Shown here in pieces: positions 1-7,645 of a stretch of 64,000 bases of DNA (the stretch's first letter is position 1; the number at the start of each line of letters is the position of its first letter). The notes under the pieces are model-generated. The model saw only the letters and a program-made list of their open reading frames with translations. It searched no databases and had not been told where the DNA came from. This DNA comes from a virus. The stretch spans positions 16,040-80,039 of the IMG/VR virus record IMGVR_UViG_3300028590_000011, one strand, 5' to 3'. The translations under genes were made by a program, and so were the position numbers.

Positions 1-1
1 C

Positions 2-472
2 CCCAAGACATACGCCCCCGGTCCGGGCTCGGAGATCATGCACCGGCAGTTCTGCCACGACAAGACCGAGTGCCAGTTCCCGGACGCCATCGAGAACTGC
101 CCGTACGACTGGACGACCATCAAGACCTTCCAGCAGGAGACGCCGGAGGGGCATCTCATCACCGAGGGCTCCTGGGAGAACCTGATCACCCCGCAGGAGG
201 ACCACTACGGCCCGATGGACCACATCAACGATCTGGAGTTCGTTGGGTCCAACGTCGCGGTGGTCGTCCAGCAGGACCGCACCAACGACGAGCTGAAGGT
301 GCAACAGATCGCGGAGTCGGAGGGCACCTCCACGAGGCACTTGCTGCACCAGCACCGGCTCTGCTTCCAGGCCCAGCGGTCTATCACGGCTGGTTGGGCG
401 TACGTGGACGGTGCCTCTGCTGGCTGCGCCATCCACCCGGACGAGCCCGAGCGCTGTCCGATGTCCTTCTGA
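2..472 (+). CDS. hypothetical protein, truncated by the window edge
   Basis: The frame is already open at the first bases, so the true start lies upstream; about 156 residues are visible and the first Met is at base 38. The product is soluble and has six scattered cysteines that form no clear CxxC ribbon. I recognise no domain. Its stop overlaps the next start as ATGA, so the two are probably translationally coupled. Being a real gene is supported by that coupling and by the lack of a good alternative frame. Confidence 0.6.
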   Translation, partial: PKTYAPGPGSEIMHRQFCHDKTECQFPDAIENCPYDWTTIKTFQQETPEGHLITEGSWENLITPQEDHYGPMDHINDLEFVGSNVAVVVQQDRTNDELKVQQIAESEGTSTRHLLHQHRLCFQAQRSITAGWAYVDGASAGCAIHPDEPERCPMSF

Positions 473-684
473 TGGATCAGGTCTATATCGATCAGCAGCG
501 AGCGAAGGGGCTCGCTCAGGTTAGACAGATCGCCATCGACGCACGCACAGCACTTGGTCTTCCTGACGCTGATATGCGGCTACTGGCCAAGATGCGTCAA
601 GACCCTCCAGGGACCGTAAGGACTCTGGATGAACGGCGCGCATTCGAGCGTCGGTGGAACTACCTCGTGAGCCTGCGCTCATGA
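472..684 (+). CDS. small hypothetical protein, 70 aa
   Basis: The ATG at 472 overlaps the preceding stop (ATGA). The product is a charged, helical protein (start MDQVYIDQQRAKG) with no membrane segment or cysteine pair. The same frame is open further upstream, but that extension only shadows the previous gene. It is the last gene of its block: a strong hairpin begins two bases after the stop codon. Function not recognised. Confidence 0.6.
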   Translation: MDQVYIDQQRAKGLAQVRQIAIDARTALGLPDADMRLLAKMRQDPPGTVRTLDERRAFERRWNYLVSLRS

Positions 685-686
685 CC

Positions 687-721
687 CGAGAGGGACCTGT
701 CTGTGGGGCAGGTCCCTCTCG
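687..721 (+). terminator. intrinsic terminator
   Basis: Perfect 13-bp inverted repeat (CGAGAGGGACCTG and its complement) around a 9-nt loop, directly after the stop at 684. The U tract is weak (GTCTTCCCC), as is common in high-GC phages. The next start is about 50 nt further on. Confidence 0.8.
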
Positions 722-772
722 TCTTCCCCAACTGAATAAGTCCATACAGACACAGATGAATAGGAGATGCAC

Positions 773-1081
773 ATGTACGTCTTGGAGATCCGGTTCTGCG
801 ACCAGCAGACCGGCGTGGTCGAACTCCGTGGCGATGACCAGGTCGCTCGTGACGCCTGGGCCGAGTTCGCTGACAAGCTCCTGCTCGGGCAGGACTTCGG
901 CGTCGCAACCCCGGGAGGGACCGGCGCACACCCCGTTCAGGTCAGCTTGGTTGGTTACAACCAGCTCGACCCCAACGACCCCGGAGAACTGCACTACTCG
1001 GTGTACAGGACCTGCTCGGACCTGCACCCCAAGAGCGCACCGGAGCCGAAGCTCATCGTTGCGAAGGGAGCACTGCGATGA
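773..1081 (+). CDS. hypothetical protein, 102 aa
   Basis: There are ATGs at 767 and 773. The ribosome-binding site TAGGAG (761-766) abuts the first, so 773 with a 6-nt spacer is the likelier start. The protein begins MYVLEIRFCDQQTG and looks like a compact alpha/beta fold with no membrane segment. It is the first gene after the terminator at 687-721 and is coupled by ATGA to the next gene. No family recognised. Confidence 0.65.
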   Translation: MYVLEIRFCDQQTGVVELRGDDQVARDAWAEFADKLLLGQDFGVATPGGTGAHPVQVSLVGYNQLDPNDPGELHYSVYRTCSDLHPKSAPEPKLIVAKGALR

Positions 1082-1569
1082 ACAACAACGAGCTGATCGA
1101 AGAGGCCAAGAAGGTTGGCTTCACCTACCACGGCAAGACGCCCAACGGGCACTTGCTGTTCCTCAACGACGAGGGCAAGAGGGTCACCGCCGCTGGAACC
1201 GCGTCGGACTGGCGTTCGCACTTGAACGCTATCGCCGCCATGGAGCGGATCTCCGGCATCAAGAGGATGAAGCCCAACCACGGGAAGCCCCGGAAGAAGG
1301 GCGACACCTCAGGGTTCCTGAACACCATCAGGACAGAATCCGCTGAGCACTGGAGCGAGAAGGTCGGGTCCATCGTGGACGAGTACAAGACCCTCGCTCT
1401 GGAGTTCCGGATCATCTCGTCGGCCGAAGCAGATCGGACCGACTTGAACCGAGCGATGGAGATCATCCGTCGCATGGCTCGTCTGGAGGACGTGCTGACC
1501 GAGTTGCGTCAGCCCATCCCGCAGACGGACCTCCCCGCCAACATCAACCACATGAAGAAGAAGGTGTGA
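1078..1569 (+). CDS. hypothetical protein, 163 aa
   Basis: ATGA overlap with the preceding gene. The N-terminal half is basic and has a short beta-rich stretch (FTYHGKTPNGHLLFLNDEGK) that could be a small nucleic-acid or protein-binding fold. The C-terminal half (from about residue 90) is predicted alpha-helical with many Glu and Arg. The product is basic overall and cytoplasmic. No named family recognised; a DNA-associated role is only a guess. Confidence 0.65.
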   Translation: MNNNELIEEAKKVGFTYHGKTPNGHLLFLNDEGKRVTAAGTASDWRSHLNAIAAMERISGIKRMKPNHGKPRKKGDTSGFLNTIRTESAEHWSEKVGSIVDEYKTLALEFRIISSAEADRTDLNRAMEIIRRMARLEDVLTELRQPIPQTDLPANINHMKKKV

Positions 1570-1570
1570 C

Positions 1571-1831
1571 GTGATCACCGAAGAGGACAAGGGCACGACC
1601 GTCGCAGTGAAGTTCTGCGACGCCACGATCCACGAGGAGACGTACGACCCCACCGCCTGGGGGAACATCTCGGCGGTCGAGGCGTACAACAAGTACGTGA
1701 AGCAGGCGAACGACAACCACACGGTCTTCGCCAAGATCCCGCACATCCTCAACGTCGAGATGAGCGGCAAGGAGCAGTCCTGCTCCGAGCGCTTCACCTG
1801 CACCTGCTCCCGGCAGGCGGTGCCCGCATGA
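1571..1831 (+). CDS. hypothetical protein with C-terminal CxC motif, 86 aa
   Basis: GTG start one base after the previous stop. Short soluble protein with a cysteine cluster at the end (CSERFTCTC). The next gene also ends with a Cys-Pro-Cys motif, so the two may both bind metal or be distant relatives. Stop and next start overlap as ATGA. Function not recognised. Confidence 0.55.
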   Translation: MITEEDKGTTVAVKFCDATIHEETYDPTAWGNISAVEAYNKYVKQANDNHTVFAKIPHILNVEMSGKEQSCSERFTCTCSRQAVPA

Positions 1832-2130
1832 GCACCGTCACGGAGGAGCTGTACGTCCCCGAGGACATCGACAAGACCGCGCCGTTCACCATCGCCACCT
1901 CGTACTGCACGGGTCGGACCACAGTGGACTACCGGACCACTGCTCGCTCGGCGGTGGTCCACTACACGCACAAGATCACCTCAGGCGTGCGCTGCGAGGA
2001 CCAGAACATCGCCGGTGACGTTCCCGTTCACATCCGGCTGGTGTCCTACATCAGCCGCTACAAGGACGGCGAGATCCGGCAGCACATCGACTCTGGACCA
2101 CTGATCTGCCCCTGCACGAGCGCCGAGTGA
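1828..2130 (+). CDS. hypothetical protein with C-terminal CPC motif, 100 aa
   Basis: ATG overlaps the preceding stop. The middle is beta-strand-like and rich in Thr/Val/His; the end is LICPCTSAE. No membrane segment. Followed with a GTGA overlap by a tiny membrane protein. No recognised family. The C-terminal CxC shared with the neighbouring 86-aa protein is the only notable signature. Confidence 0.55.
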   Translation: MSTVTEELYVPEDIDKTAPFTIATSYCTGRTTVDYRTTARSAVVHYTHKITSGVRCEDQNIAGDVPVHIRLVSYISRYKDGEIRQHIDSGPLICPCTSAE

Positions 2131-2240
2131 CCGCTCTCGTCCTCATCATCTCGTTCGCCGTCATGGTTGTAGCGCTCACCTATGGGTGGCTACGCAGCCG
2201 TGGCGGCGAACAGTCGTCTACAGGAGAAGAACATGGGTGA
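2127..2240 (+). CDS. tiny single-pass membrane protein, 37 aa
   Basis: GTG at 2127 overlaps the preceding stop (GTGA). The first 20 residues (TALVLIISFAVMVVALTYGW) are an uninterrupted hydrophobic helix, followed by LRSRGGEQ and a short polar tail. This fits one membrane segment with the charged tail inside. The gene overlaps the next one by 8 bases in another frame. Support comes from coupling and composition only. Confidence 0.5.
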   Translation: MTALVLIISFAVMVVALTYGWLRSRGGEQSSTGEEHG

Positions 2241-2361
2241 TATCGGAGACAACCCGCGCGAGATCGAGCTCGTGCCGGTGCCGGAGACCTCTCCGCTTCC
2301 GGAGCCGATCAAGCTTCCGGAGCCCGTCAAGGAGCCTGAGCCGGAACCGGTGGCTGCCTGA
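2233..2361 (+). CDS. Pro/Glu-rich small protein, 42 aa
   Basis: ATG at 2233 follows CAGGAGAAGAAC, a good ribosome-binding site, and the stop overlaps the next ATG. The product is dominated by Pro-Glu and Val-Pro dipeptides (ELVPVPETSPLPEPIKLPEP) and is probably disordered. Function unknown; possibly a flexible peptide that binds a partner. Confidence 0.5.
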   Translation: MGDIGDNPREIELVPVPETSPLPEPIKLPEPVKEPEPEPVAA

Positions 2362-3131
2362 TGACCGGAGAGACCTTCAACAACTACCAAGTTGACCGCC
2401 CCGTCCATCTGGGAACGATCAGGGGCTACCGAGCTTGGGGTGTTGACGACCTCGGTCGTCTGACTCCAGCCACACGCGCCGACTACATCTGGAGTCCTGG
2501 CATCAACCGCGCGGTCTGTAAGTGCGGTAACTACGCGAGGAACGTGGCCGCGCGGCACCACAGTTGCGGGTTCTACGCCTACTTCAGTGGCAGCAACGAC
2601 TACGCGAAGACTGGCGACATCCACGGGATCATCGAGGCCTGGGGAACTACCACGGTCGGTGACCGTGGCTTTCGCGCCGAGTACGGCAAGATCCTCGCCT
2701 TCGTGGATCCCGTGGTGGTCTACCGCGTGAAGTGGGTCCACCAGTTCGCCAAGTGGTGCCACCGCAGGGACTACGAAGTCTTCTTCGGGCTCGGCGGGCT
2801 CCTTCTCGGGCTCGGCAGTTTGATCGGAGGCATCTTGTGCATGATCTTCGGGCCAGATTGGTCGACTCAGCTCTGCGGTGTCGGCCTGGCGCTCGGCATC
2901 TTCGGTCTGGTGCACGCGATGCACTCGGATACCTGCGAGTACGAGTCGAAGGACTATCGCAAGATCCAGCTGGTCAAGCACAACTACCCAGATGTGCAGT
3001 GGTTCCGCAACCACCGGGAGATGATCCGCGCCTTCCCAGTCGAGGAGCCATCGGTTCCTGAGGTCACGCCCGAGAACTACTCGGACTTCTGGACCACCAC
3101 TGGCACGCCGAATCAGCGCAAGGACAACTGA
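2361..3131 (+). CDS. two-helix membrane protein with cysteine-containing N-domain, 256 aa
   Basis: TGATG overlap with the preceding gene. The N-terminal half has a GYRAWG motif, a Cys-x-Cys and a further Cys (AVCKCGNYARNV, HSCGFYAY), then GIIEAWGTTTVGDRGFRAEY. This resembles a widespread actinobacterial and actinophage family of unknown function with a GYRAEYA-like signature. Residues about 140-190 form two hydrophobic helices, and the C-terminus is polar. Topology suggests a cytoplasmic domain tethered to the inner face of the membrane. Family assignment is from memory of the motif. Confidence 0.65.
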   Translation: MTGETFNNYQVDRPVHLGTIRGYRAWGVDDLGRLTPATRADYIWSPGINRAVCKCGNYARNVAARHHSCGFYAYFSGSNDYAKTGDIHGIIEAWGTTTVGDRGFRAEYGKILAFVDPVVVYRVKWVHQFAKWCHRRDYEVFFGLGGLLLGLGSLIGGILCMIFGPDWSTQLCGVGLALGIFGLVHAMHSDTCEYESKDYRKIQLVKHNYPDVQWFRNHREMIRAFPVEEPSVPEVTPENYSDFWTTTGTPNQRKDN

Positions 3132-3152
3132 ATACCCAACCAACAACAGGAG
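3131..3152 (+). promoter_or_regulatory. C/A-rich leader with ribosome-binding site
   Basis: The sequence between the genes is almost free of G until CAGGAG (3147-3152): AATACCCAACCAACAACAGG. Very similar leaders occur at 5242, 10868 and 11171. It should be unstructured and leave the ribosome-binding site open. Confidence 0.45.
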
Positions 3153-3158
3153 ATGAGA

Positions 3159-3920
3159 ATGGCACGAGCAACGACAAAGACCGCCAACCAGGAGCCCACT
3201 CTGGAGCAGCTCCAGGAGGAACTGGCGGCAGCGAAGCGCAAGTTGCGTGAGCAGCGGATGACCACCGTGCAGGTGGCGCAGAAGTACGCGGCGCAGCACA
3301 ACCTCTGCTCCGTGGTGGACCAGGCGCTCACCGAGGCAGGTCTGCTCGGTGGCAGTGTCAGCAAGAAGGTCTCGATGTTGATCCCGGTCGAAGTCGTCAT
3401 GGGCATCGATGGCGATCTGGTCGAGAACATGACCGAGGAGGAGATCAAGCAGGCCATCGCGGAGATGGCCAAGCCCACGTCCGTCAACTGGGGTGGATCC
3501 ATCGGTCCGGTCACCTCGGTGGCCAACGGACGAGTCCGTCGTACCGAGCCTGTCTCCACTTTCGGAGAAGTGCAGGTGCTCAGTGTCGAGGATCCGCCCT
3601 CTCTGACCACCGTGAGCAACGACAACGGCTGGTCGAACCCGCCCAACGGGCACGTCGCGCTGTACACGGCCCCCGAAGGGCGGAAGCTGCACTTCGTCAC
3701 GGCGGTGGAGACCAGTCATCACCGCGCGGTTGCGGTCGAGATCAACGGAATGACCTTCTACACCGTCCGCACTCCGCTGTGTGGTGCCTCGGTGTCGTAC
3801 TACGGCGCTCCGTGGGCCATTGACTCGCCGCGCAAGGTCAGCGTAGGCACGCGCGATGGCATCTGCCAGGGCTGCCGTGACCTCGCGCAGACGCGGTACG
3901 GATGGAGGCTCGGCCGATGA
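3159..3920 (+). CDS. hypothetical protein with N-terminal coiled coil, 253 aa
   Basis: ATGs occur at 3153 and 3159. CAGGAG ends at 3152, so the second (MARATTKTANQ) has proper spacing. Residues about 15-40 form a Leu/Glu/Lys-rich coiled coil (LEQLQEELAAAKRKLREQRM). The C-terminal part has two cysteine pairs (LCGASV and GICQGCRDL) that could form a zinc site. No catalytic motif recognised. It heads a block with the next two genes, including the vWA protein, by overlapping stops and starts. Confidence 0.65.
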   Translation: MARATTKTANQEPTLEQLQEELAAAKRKLREQRMTTVQVAQKYAAQHNLCSVVDQALTEAGLLGGSVSKKVSMLIPVEVVMGIDGDLVENMTEEEIKQAIAEMAKPTSVNWGGSIGPVTSVANGRVRRTEPVSTFGEVQVLSVEDPPSLTTVSNDNGWSNPPNGHVALYTAPEGRKLHFVTAVETSHHRAVAVEINGMTFYTVRTPLCGASVSYYGAPWAIDSPRKVSVGTRDGICQGCRDLAQTRYGWRLGR

Positions 3921-4501
3921 CCGGCACCGACGAGGCGGTCGAGACTGCCAAGCAGGCGATGGAGGACCAGCGTCCTCTGAACGCCACGCAGGGTCGCAAC
4001 CTCCAGAGGATCGTGAAGAACGACTTCGAGAGGCTGAAGGCCGAACTGGAGCTCTTCCGGGTCGAGGAGAGGACTCGCCGTGAGCAGGAGATCCGGGAGA
4101 ACTACCGGACCAGCAGAGAGAGCCGAACCACGCTGGAGAACGAGATCCGAGTTCTCAACCGCCAGTACCGGGCGGAAGCGGAGCGCCTCCGAGGCAGAGC
4201 GCGCGAGATGGGTCTCACGGTCAACCAGGGCCTCACAGCTCCGAGCGAAGTCGTGGTCTTCGGCGAGGAGCGCCTCAACCAGGACATCCAAGCGATGTAC
4301 CGCGAGGTCAACGGAGATGTGAACACTGCTCTCCGTACCGCAGAGGCCAAGTTCTACGAGGCCGAGCGGCTCGTGCTCATGGCCACCATCACGACCCAGG
4401 CAGAGAAGATCCTGTCCGGCATCCCCACGTCTCAGCAGCTCATGGCTGAGGCATACGAGCAGCGCGCCAAGCGCAAGGAACTCACAGGAGGAACACAGTG
4501 A
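3917..4501 (+). CDS. coiled-coil protein, 194 aa
   Basis: ATG at 3917 overlaps the previous stop; the same frame is open five codons earlier, but the ATGA coupling favours this start. Almost the whole chain is Glu/Arg/Gln-rich helix with heptad character (for example RRGREQ-like stretches around residues 50-110). Its stop overlaps the GTG of the vWA-domain gene, so it may be a structural partner of that protein. No family recognised. Confidence 0.65.
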   Translation: MTGTDEAVETAKQAMEDQRPLNATQGRNLQRIVKNDFERLKAELELFRVEERTRREQEIRENYRTSRESRTTLENEIRVLNRQYRAEAERLRGRAREMGLTVNQGLTAPSEVVVFGEERLNQDIQAMYREVNGDVNTALRTAEAKFYEAERLVLMATITTQAEKILSGIPTSQQLMAEAYEQRAKRKELTGGTQ

Positions 4502-5241
4502 GCATCTCTCTGGAGAAGCGCACCGAGAACGCCGGGATCAGCCTGGTGAAGGTGATGTCCGAGGCCGCAGCACAGGGTCTGAACGTCGATGACCTCACTG
4601 CGCAGTGCGTGCTGGTCATGGACTTCTCGGGCTCGATGGACTACCGCTACCGCAGCGGTGAGGTCCAGCAGCTCGCAGAGCGGACGCTGGCGCTGTCCCT
4701 GACCGGTCTGGACGACGACGGGAACATCCAGATCCACTTCTTCCACACCAAGGTCTTCCCGGAGATCGAGGTGGACGCGTCGAACTACACCGGCGCGGTG
4801 GACGAGTTCACCCGCAAGAACACCATGGGTGGCACCGCCTACGCTCCCGCGATCCGACAAGTCATCGAGAGCGTCACCGGTGGCAAGACCAAGAAGAAGG
4901 GTCTGTTCCGAAAGGAGACCCCAGCGGCTCCGGACGGTCCGGCCATGCCGACGCTGGTCTTCTTCGTCACGGACGGCGAGCCGAACGACCGGCAGGAGAC
5001 CATCCAGCTCCTGAAGGACGCTTCGGGGCTGCCGATCTTCTGGCAGTTCCTCGGCGTCGGCTACTCCCCGGAGTTCCTGAAGGAGCTCGACACCATGGGC
5101 GGACGTGTCCTCGACAACGTCGGCCTCACCGAGGTGCCCTCGACGGAGTCCATGTCCGACGAGGAGTACTACGAGACGGTCTTGAAGGAGTTCGTCTCGT
5201 CCTGGGTGCCTGCGGCTCGCGCCAAGAGCATCATCGCGTAA
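4498..5241 (+). CDS. von Willebrand factor A domain protein, TerF-like
   Basis: GTG start overlapping the preceding stop; 247 aa. The metal-ion-dependent adhesion site is complete: DFSGS at residues 42-46, Thr113 in MGGTAY, and Asp159 in FFVTDGEPND. The fold runs through most of the chain, with a helical N-terminal lead of about 35 residues. The arrangement matches the vWA proteins of the TerF/TerY group, found in tellurium-resistance and stress gene clusters, which bind a divalent metal and partner proteins. The role in a phage is not established. Scaffold for a host or phage complex, perhaps with the AAA+ ATPase encoded at 11212, is inference. Confidence 0.85.
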   Translation: MSISLEKRTENAGISLVKVMSEAAAQGLNVDDLTAQCVLVMDFSGSMDYRYRSGEVQQLAERTLALSLTGLDDDGNIQIHFFHTKVFPEIEVDASNYTGAVDEFTRKNTMGGTAYAPAIRQVIESVTGGKTKKKGLFRKETPAAPDGPAMPTLVFFVTDGEPNDRQETIQLLKDASGLPIFWQFLGVGYSPEFLKELDTMGGRVLDNVGLTEVPSTESMSDEEYYETVLKEFVSSWVPAARAKSIIA

Positions 5242-5261
5242 CCCTTCCAACCAACAAGGAG
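5242..5261 (+). promoter_or_regulatory. C/A-rich leader with ribosome-binding site
   Basis: CCCTTCCAACCAACAAGGAG between two genes, a close match to the leader at 3131. The AAGGAG core is at 5256-5261, a rather long 11 nt before the ATG. Confidence 0.45.
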
Positions 5262-5272
5262 AGCAACACATC

Positions 5273-5527
5273 ATGACGAACACCGCAGTGGAGCAGGGGA
5301 TGCTCTGCATCATGGACAAGACCGGCGACACCCGCATCATGTGGGACCCCCGCAACGCCGACGAGGTCGACATCGCCAAGGCCGCGTTCAAGAAGGCCAA
5401 GGACAAGGGCATGGTCGCCTACGCCGTCGACAACACCACCGGCGAGAAGGTGGACGGCGAGGTCATCCGCGAGTTCGACCCGGCGCGCGGCAAGATCATC
5501 ATGGCCCCGCAGCTCGTCGGCGGATGA
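5273..5527 (+). CDS. hypothetical protein, 84 aa
   Basis: ATG preceded by AAGGAG and the C/A-rich leader. Compact alpha/beta protein (start MTNTAVEQGMLCIMDKTGDT) with the pattern MWDP..ADEVDIAKAAFK, in which a helix follows a short strand. I recall similar small phage proteins that place a T-G-D-T-R strand before an A-F-x-K helix, but I cannot name a function. Coupled by ATGA to the next gene. The dedicated leader suggests strong expression. Confidence 0.7.
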   Translation: MTNTAVEQGMLCIMDKTGDTRIMWDPRNADEVDIAKAAFKKAKDKGMVAYAVDNTTGEKVDGEVIREFDPARGKIIMAPQLVGG

Positions 5528-5820
5528 CCGACGAGATCACTGAGGAGACCGTCCTGCGGCACATCTGCGAAGGGTGCGGCAAGGACGAGAACCTGACTGT
5601 TGCCGAGGCCTTCGAGGCGGGGTGGGACTACCCACCCCGTCTTGGGGTCTTCGGAGTCGTCTCCCCGCGTACCTGCGGGGAGTGCGGCATCGAGAAGACG
5701 CTCTGGTGGCGAATCCAGACCGGCGAGGTTCGTCCCGACGACCTCAGCTCGGAGGAGATGGAGTTCATCCAACGGGTCGTCAACGAACCCGAGTCCATCC
5801 TCGTGAAGGAGGAGAAGTGA
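5524..5820 (+). CDS. zinc-ribbon-like protein, 98 aa
   Basis: ATGA overlap with the preceding gene. Two knuckles, CEGCGK (near residue 15) and CGECG (near residue 50), give the four cysteines of a zinc ribbon. Between them is WDYPPRLGVFGVVSPR. The C-terminus is acidic and helical. Zinc binding is inferred from the spacing. Such ribbons often mediate nucleic-acid or protein contacts; no specific function is claimed. Confidence 0.7.
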   Translation: MTDEITEETVLRHICEGCGKDENLTVAEAFEAGWDYPPRLGVFGVVSPRTCGECGIEKTLWWRIQTGEVRPDDLSSEEMEFIQRVVNEPESILVKEEK

Positions 5821-5821
5821 G

Positions 5822-6661
5822 ATGCCACGCATCAGCCAAGAAGTCGCAGCGGAGGTCGTGGTGGACCTCACCGAGACTGAGCGCGGGATCATCCCGTCCG
5901 ATGAAGTCCAGAAGGTCGTCTGGCAAGGGTGGGCTGACGTGACACCCACCTGGACCCAGTGGACCAACAGCACCACCGTCACCTACCGGATCCAGCAGGA
6001 TCGGGTCTGGAACCGATGGACTGTGGACGACGCCTGGACCGTCATGAACCCGGCGATCAACGGGACCATCACGTACAACACCGCGTTCACCACGACGCAG
6101 GACTACGTGTGGACCAATTGGAACGCCCAGAGCGACACCGTCTACACCCGGACGTACCACCAGATGGACACGGGTCGGACGGCCGAGGAGATCCAGCACC
6201 TGGCGGATCGTCGTCAGGCGCTGAACGAGGCCGAGTCGCGTCGTCGGCTCCGGTATGAGCAGGAGCGCGAGCAGGCTGCTGCTCGGGCCCAGGCCCATGA
6301 CCGGGGCATGGAACTGCTGAAGATGGTCATGTCCCATGAGGAGCTGGCGCTCTTCGAGATCGCGGGCAAGATCCATGTCCGTGGTTCCGAAGGTGGTCTG
6401 TACGAGATCGACACTCAGTACGGAGGCGTGCACGGCAACGTCGTGCAGGTCGATGAACACGGGTGCCAGCTCGGACGGATCTGCGTCGCACCGCAGATGC
6501 GGCTCGACAGCGGCGTGCTGCCGCTCTCGGACGGCTACGTCGGTCAGTACCTGGCGATCAAGCACCAGGAGGCCCTGTTCCGGGCGACCGGCAACTGGTC
6601 TCAACGGCGTACCTGCCAGCAGCCGAACGTCCCGATCCTCGGGGAGCAGCGAGCGGCATGA
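5822..6661 (+). CDS. tryptophan-repeat protein with coiled coil, 279 aa
   Basis: Starts one base after the previous stop. Three parts are visible. Residues about 30-115 carry nine tryptophans in beta-like repeats (TWTQWTNSTTVTYR, DRVWNRWTVDDAWTV, DYVWTNWNAQ). Residues about 120-165 form an Arg/Glu/Ala-rich coiled coil. The C-terminal domain has a strand-turn motif (QYGGVHGNVVQVD followed by LGRICVAPQM). The C-terminal motif looks familiar from other actinophage proteins, but the function is unknown. ATGA coupling to the next gene. Confidence 0.65.
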   Translation: MPRISQEVAAEVVVDLTETERGIIPSDEVQKVVWQGWADVTPTWTQWTNSTTVTYRIQQDRVWNRWTVDDAWTVMNPAINGTITYNTAFTTTQDYVWTNWNAQSDTVYTRTYHQMDTGRTAEEIQHLADRRQALNEAESRRRLRYEQEREQAAARAQAHDRGMELLKMVMSHEELALFEIAGKIHVRGSEGGLYEIDTQYGGVHGNVVQVDEHGCQLGRICVAPQMRLDSGVLPLSDGYVGQYLAIKHQEALFRATGNWSQRRTCQQPNVPILGEQRAA

Positions 6662-6846
6662 GCTACGAGGGTGGAGCGGGGGATGGTCACATCGACATCC
6701 CCCGCTTTGCTCTTGTCCCGCGAGGTAAGCAGCGGGTCAAGGGCCGGGTCCTGTCATACGAAGGGAACGGCTACTTCACCGTTCTCATCCCAGGTGACAT
6801 CAAGGTGTTCATGCACCGTGATCGTCTGATCTTCGCCAACAAGTAG
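6658..6846 (+). CDS. small hypothetical protein, 62 aa
   Basis: ATGA overlap. A compact beta-rich protein: VPRGKQRVKGRVLSYEGNG and YFTVLIPGDIKVFMHRDRL suggest an SH3-like or OB-like small barrel. No cysteines or membrane segment. It lies between the Trp-repeat protein and a membrane protein. Fold suggestion only; no function recognised. Confidence 0.6.
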   Translation: MSYEGGAGDGHIDIPRFALVPRGKQRVKGRVLSYEGNGYFTVLIPGDIKVFMHRDRLIFANK

Positions 6847-6853
6847 GAGAGAG

Positions 6854-7027
6854 ATGCTCAACCATCCTTTGGCTAAGCACATCTTGTGGGCGGTCGTGCT
6901 GGTCGTCCTTGCCTGCCTCGGCATCGTCGCGTTCGGTGACGAGCAGGCAGTGGAAGTAGCAAGCGGAGTGCTGGCCGGTATCGGCCTCTGCGTCGTACTG
7001 ATCATCTTGATGATCCCAATGTTCTAA
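6854..7027 (+). CDS. two-helix membrane protein, 57 aa
   Basis: ATG at 6854 follows GTAGGAGAGAG. Two hydrophobic segments (ILWAVVLVVLACLGIVAFG and VLAGIGLCVVLIILMIPMF) are joined by a short acidic linker (DEQAVEVAS), a hairpin topology with both ends on the same side. Phage proteins of this shape can be holin-like or may alter the host membrane. Its place among early genes, far from the lysis cassette, argues against a main holin. Confidence 0.6.
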   Translation: MLNHPLAKHILWAVVLVVLACLGIVAFGDEQAVEVASGVLAGIGLCVVLIILMIPMF

Positions 7028-7035
7028 GGAGAGAA

Positions 7036-7389
7036 GTGAACACCGTACGAATGAATCGAACCGAGCTGCTGGAGCAGCTTCGGGACAACCAGACCAAGCA
7101 CGCGGCTGACTACCGCGAGGCGATGGTGGTCTGGAAGAAGAAGGCAGCCAAGGCTCTGGCGAAGGCTGCCAAGAAGGCGGAGAAGGGCAAGATCACCCTC
7201 AACCCCCTTCAGGACCTCCCCAAGCCCGTCCAGTTCATGGAGGAGTACGACGACGCCATCGCGCGTGTCATGGTCGACACCCGCGAGGAGTTGGAGCTGG
7301 ATGACCACCAGTTCCGGCAGTGGGTCCAGGACAAGTGGGTCTGGCAGCACCAGTTCGCTGCCTCGACCTCTCTCTACAACGGGAGGTGA
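7036..7389 (+). CDS. basic helical hypothetical protein, 117 aa
   Basis: GTG start preceded by AAGGA. Rich in Lys and Ala with a repeated WKKKAAKALAKAAKKAEKGK stretch around residues 32-51, then an acidic and Trp-containing C-terminus. Predicted helical and cytoplasmic. The family appears in many actinophages as an early gene of unknown function, by my recollection of the Lys-Ala helix. Two bases separate it from the lipoprotein gene. Confidence 0.65.
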   Translation: MNTVRMNRTELLEQLRDNQTKHAADYREAMVVWKKKAAKALAKAAKKAEKGKITLNPLQDLPKPVQFMEEYDDAIARVMVDTREELELDDHQFRQWVQDKWVWQHQFAASTSLYNGR

Positions 7390-7390
7390 C

Positions 7391-7645
7391 ATGAAGACGC
7401 GGATCATCGGAGCCGTCCTTCTGGGGGCGGCTCTTCTCATCGGTGGCTGCGCCAAGGTGTCGGAGCCGTACAACGACGCTGACCGAGGCAAGACCAACAA
7501 CGACAAAGCGGACATCGTCACCTTCCCGGACGGGTTCTCCAACGTCGCCACCAAGTGCGACCACGGAAACCGTGTGTACGTCATCTACAAGGGCGACTCG
7601 GCCTACGGCTCCGTCGCCGTGGTACCCAACGCGGAGGATTGCTGA
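7391..7645 (+). CDS. lipoprotein, 84 aa
   Basis: Typical type II signal peptide: MKTRIIG, a hydrophobic core, and the lipobox LIGGC with the lipidated Cys at residue 20. The mature part contains FSNVATKCDHGNRVYVIY, a signature seen in small lipoproteins of actinophages. The product should be exported and anchored on the outer face of the host membrane. Such phage lipoproteins can block superinfection, as in the Llp/Cor type, but that role is only an analogy here. Confidence 0.75.
   Translation: MKTRIIGAVLLGAALLIGGCAKVSEPYNDADRGKTNNDKADIVTFPDGFSNVATKCDHGNRVYVIYKGDSAYGSVAVVPNAEDC

Noticed and set aside
767-1081. ATG at 767 as the gene start
   Set aside because: It directly abuts TAGGAG; the ATG at 773 gives normal spacing.
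2190-3722. 510-codon open frame on the - strand
   Set aside because: Antisense to three coupled + genes with good ribosome-binding sites.
6854-7027. Two-helix membrane protein as the main holin
   Set aside because: It lies in the early arm on the other strand, far from the endolysin; the holin-like gene at 49092 is the better candidate.
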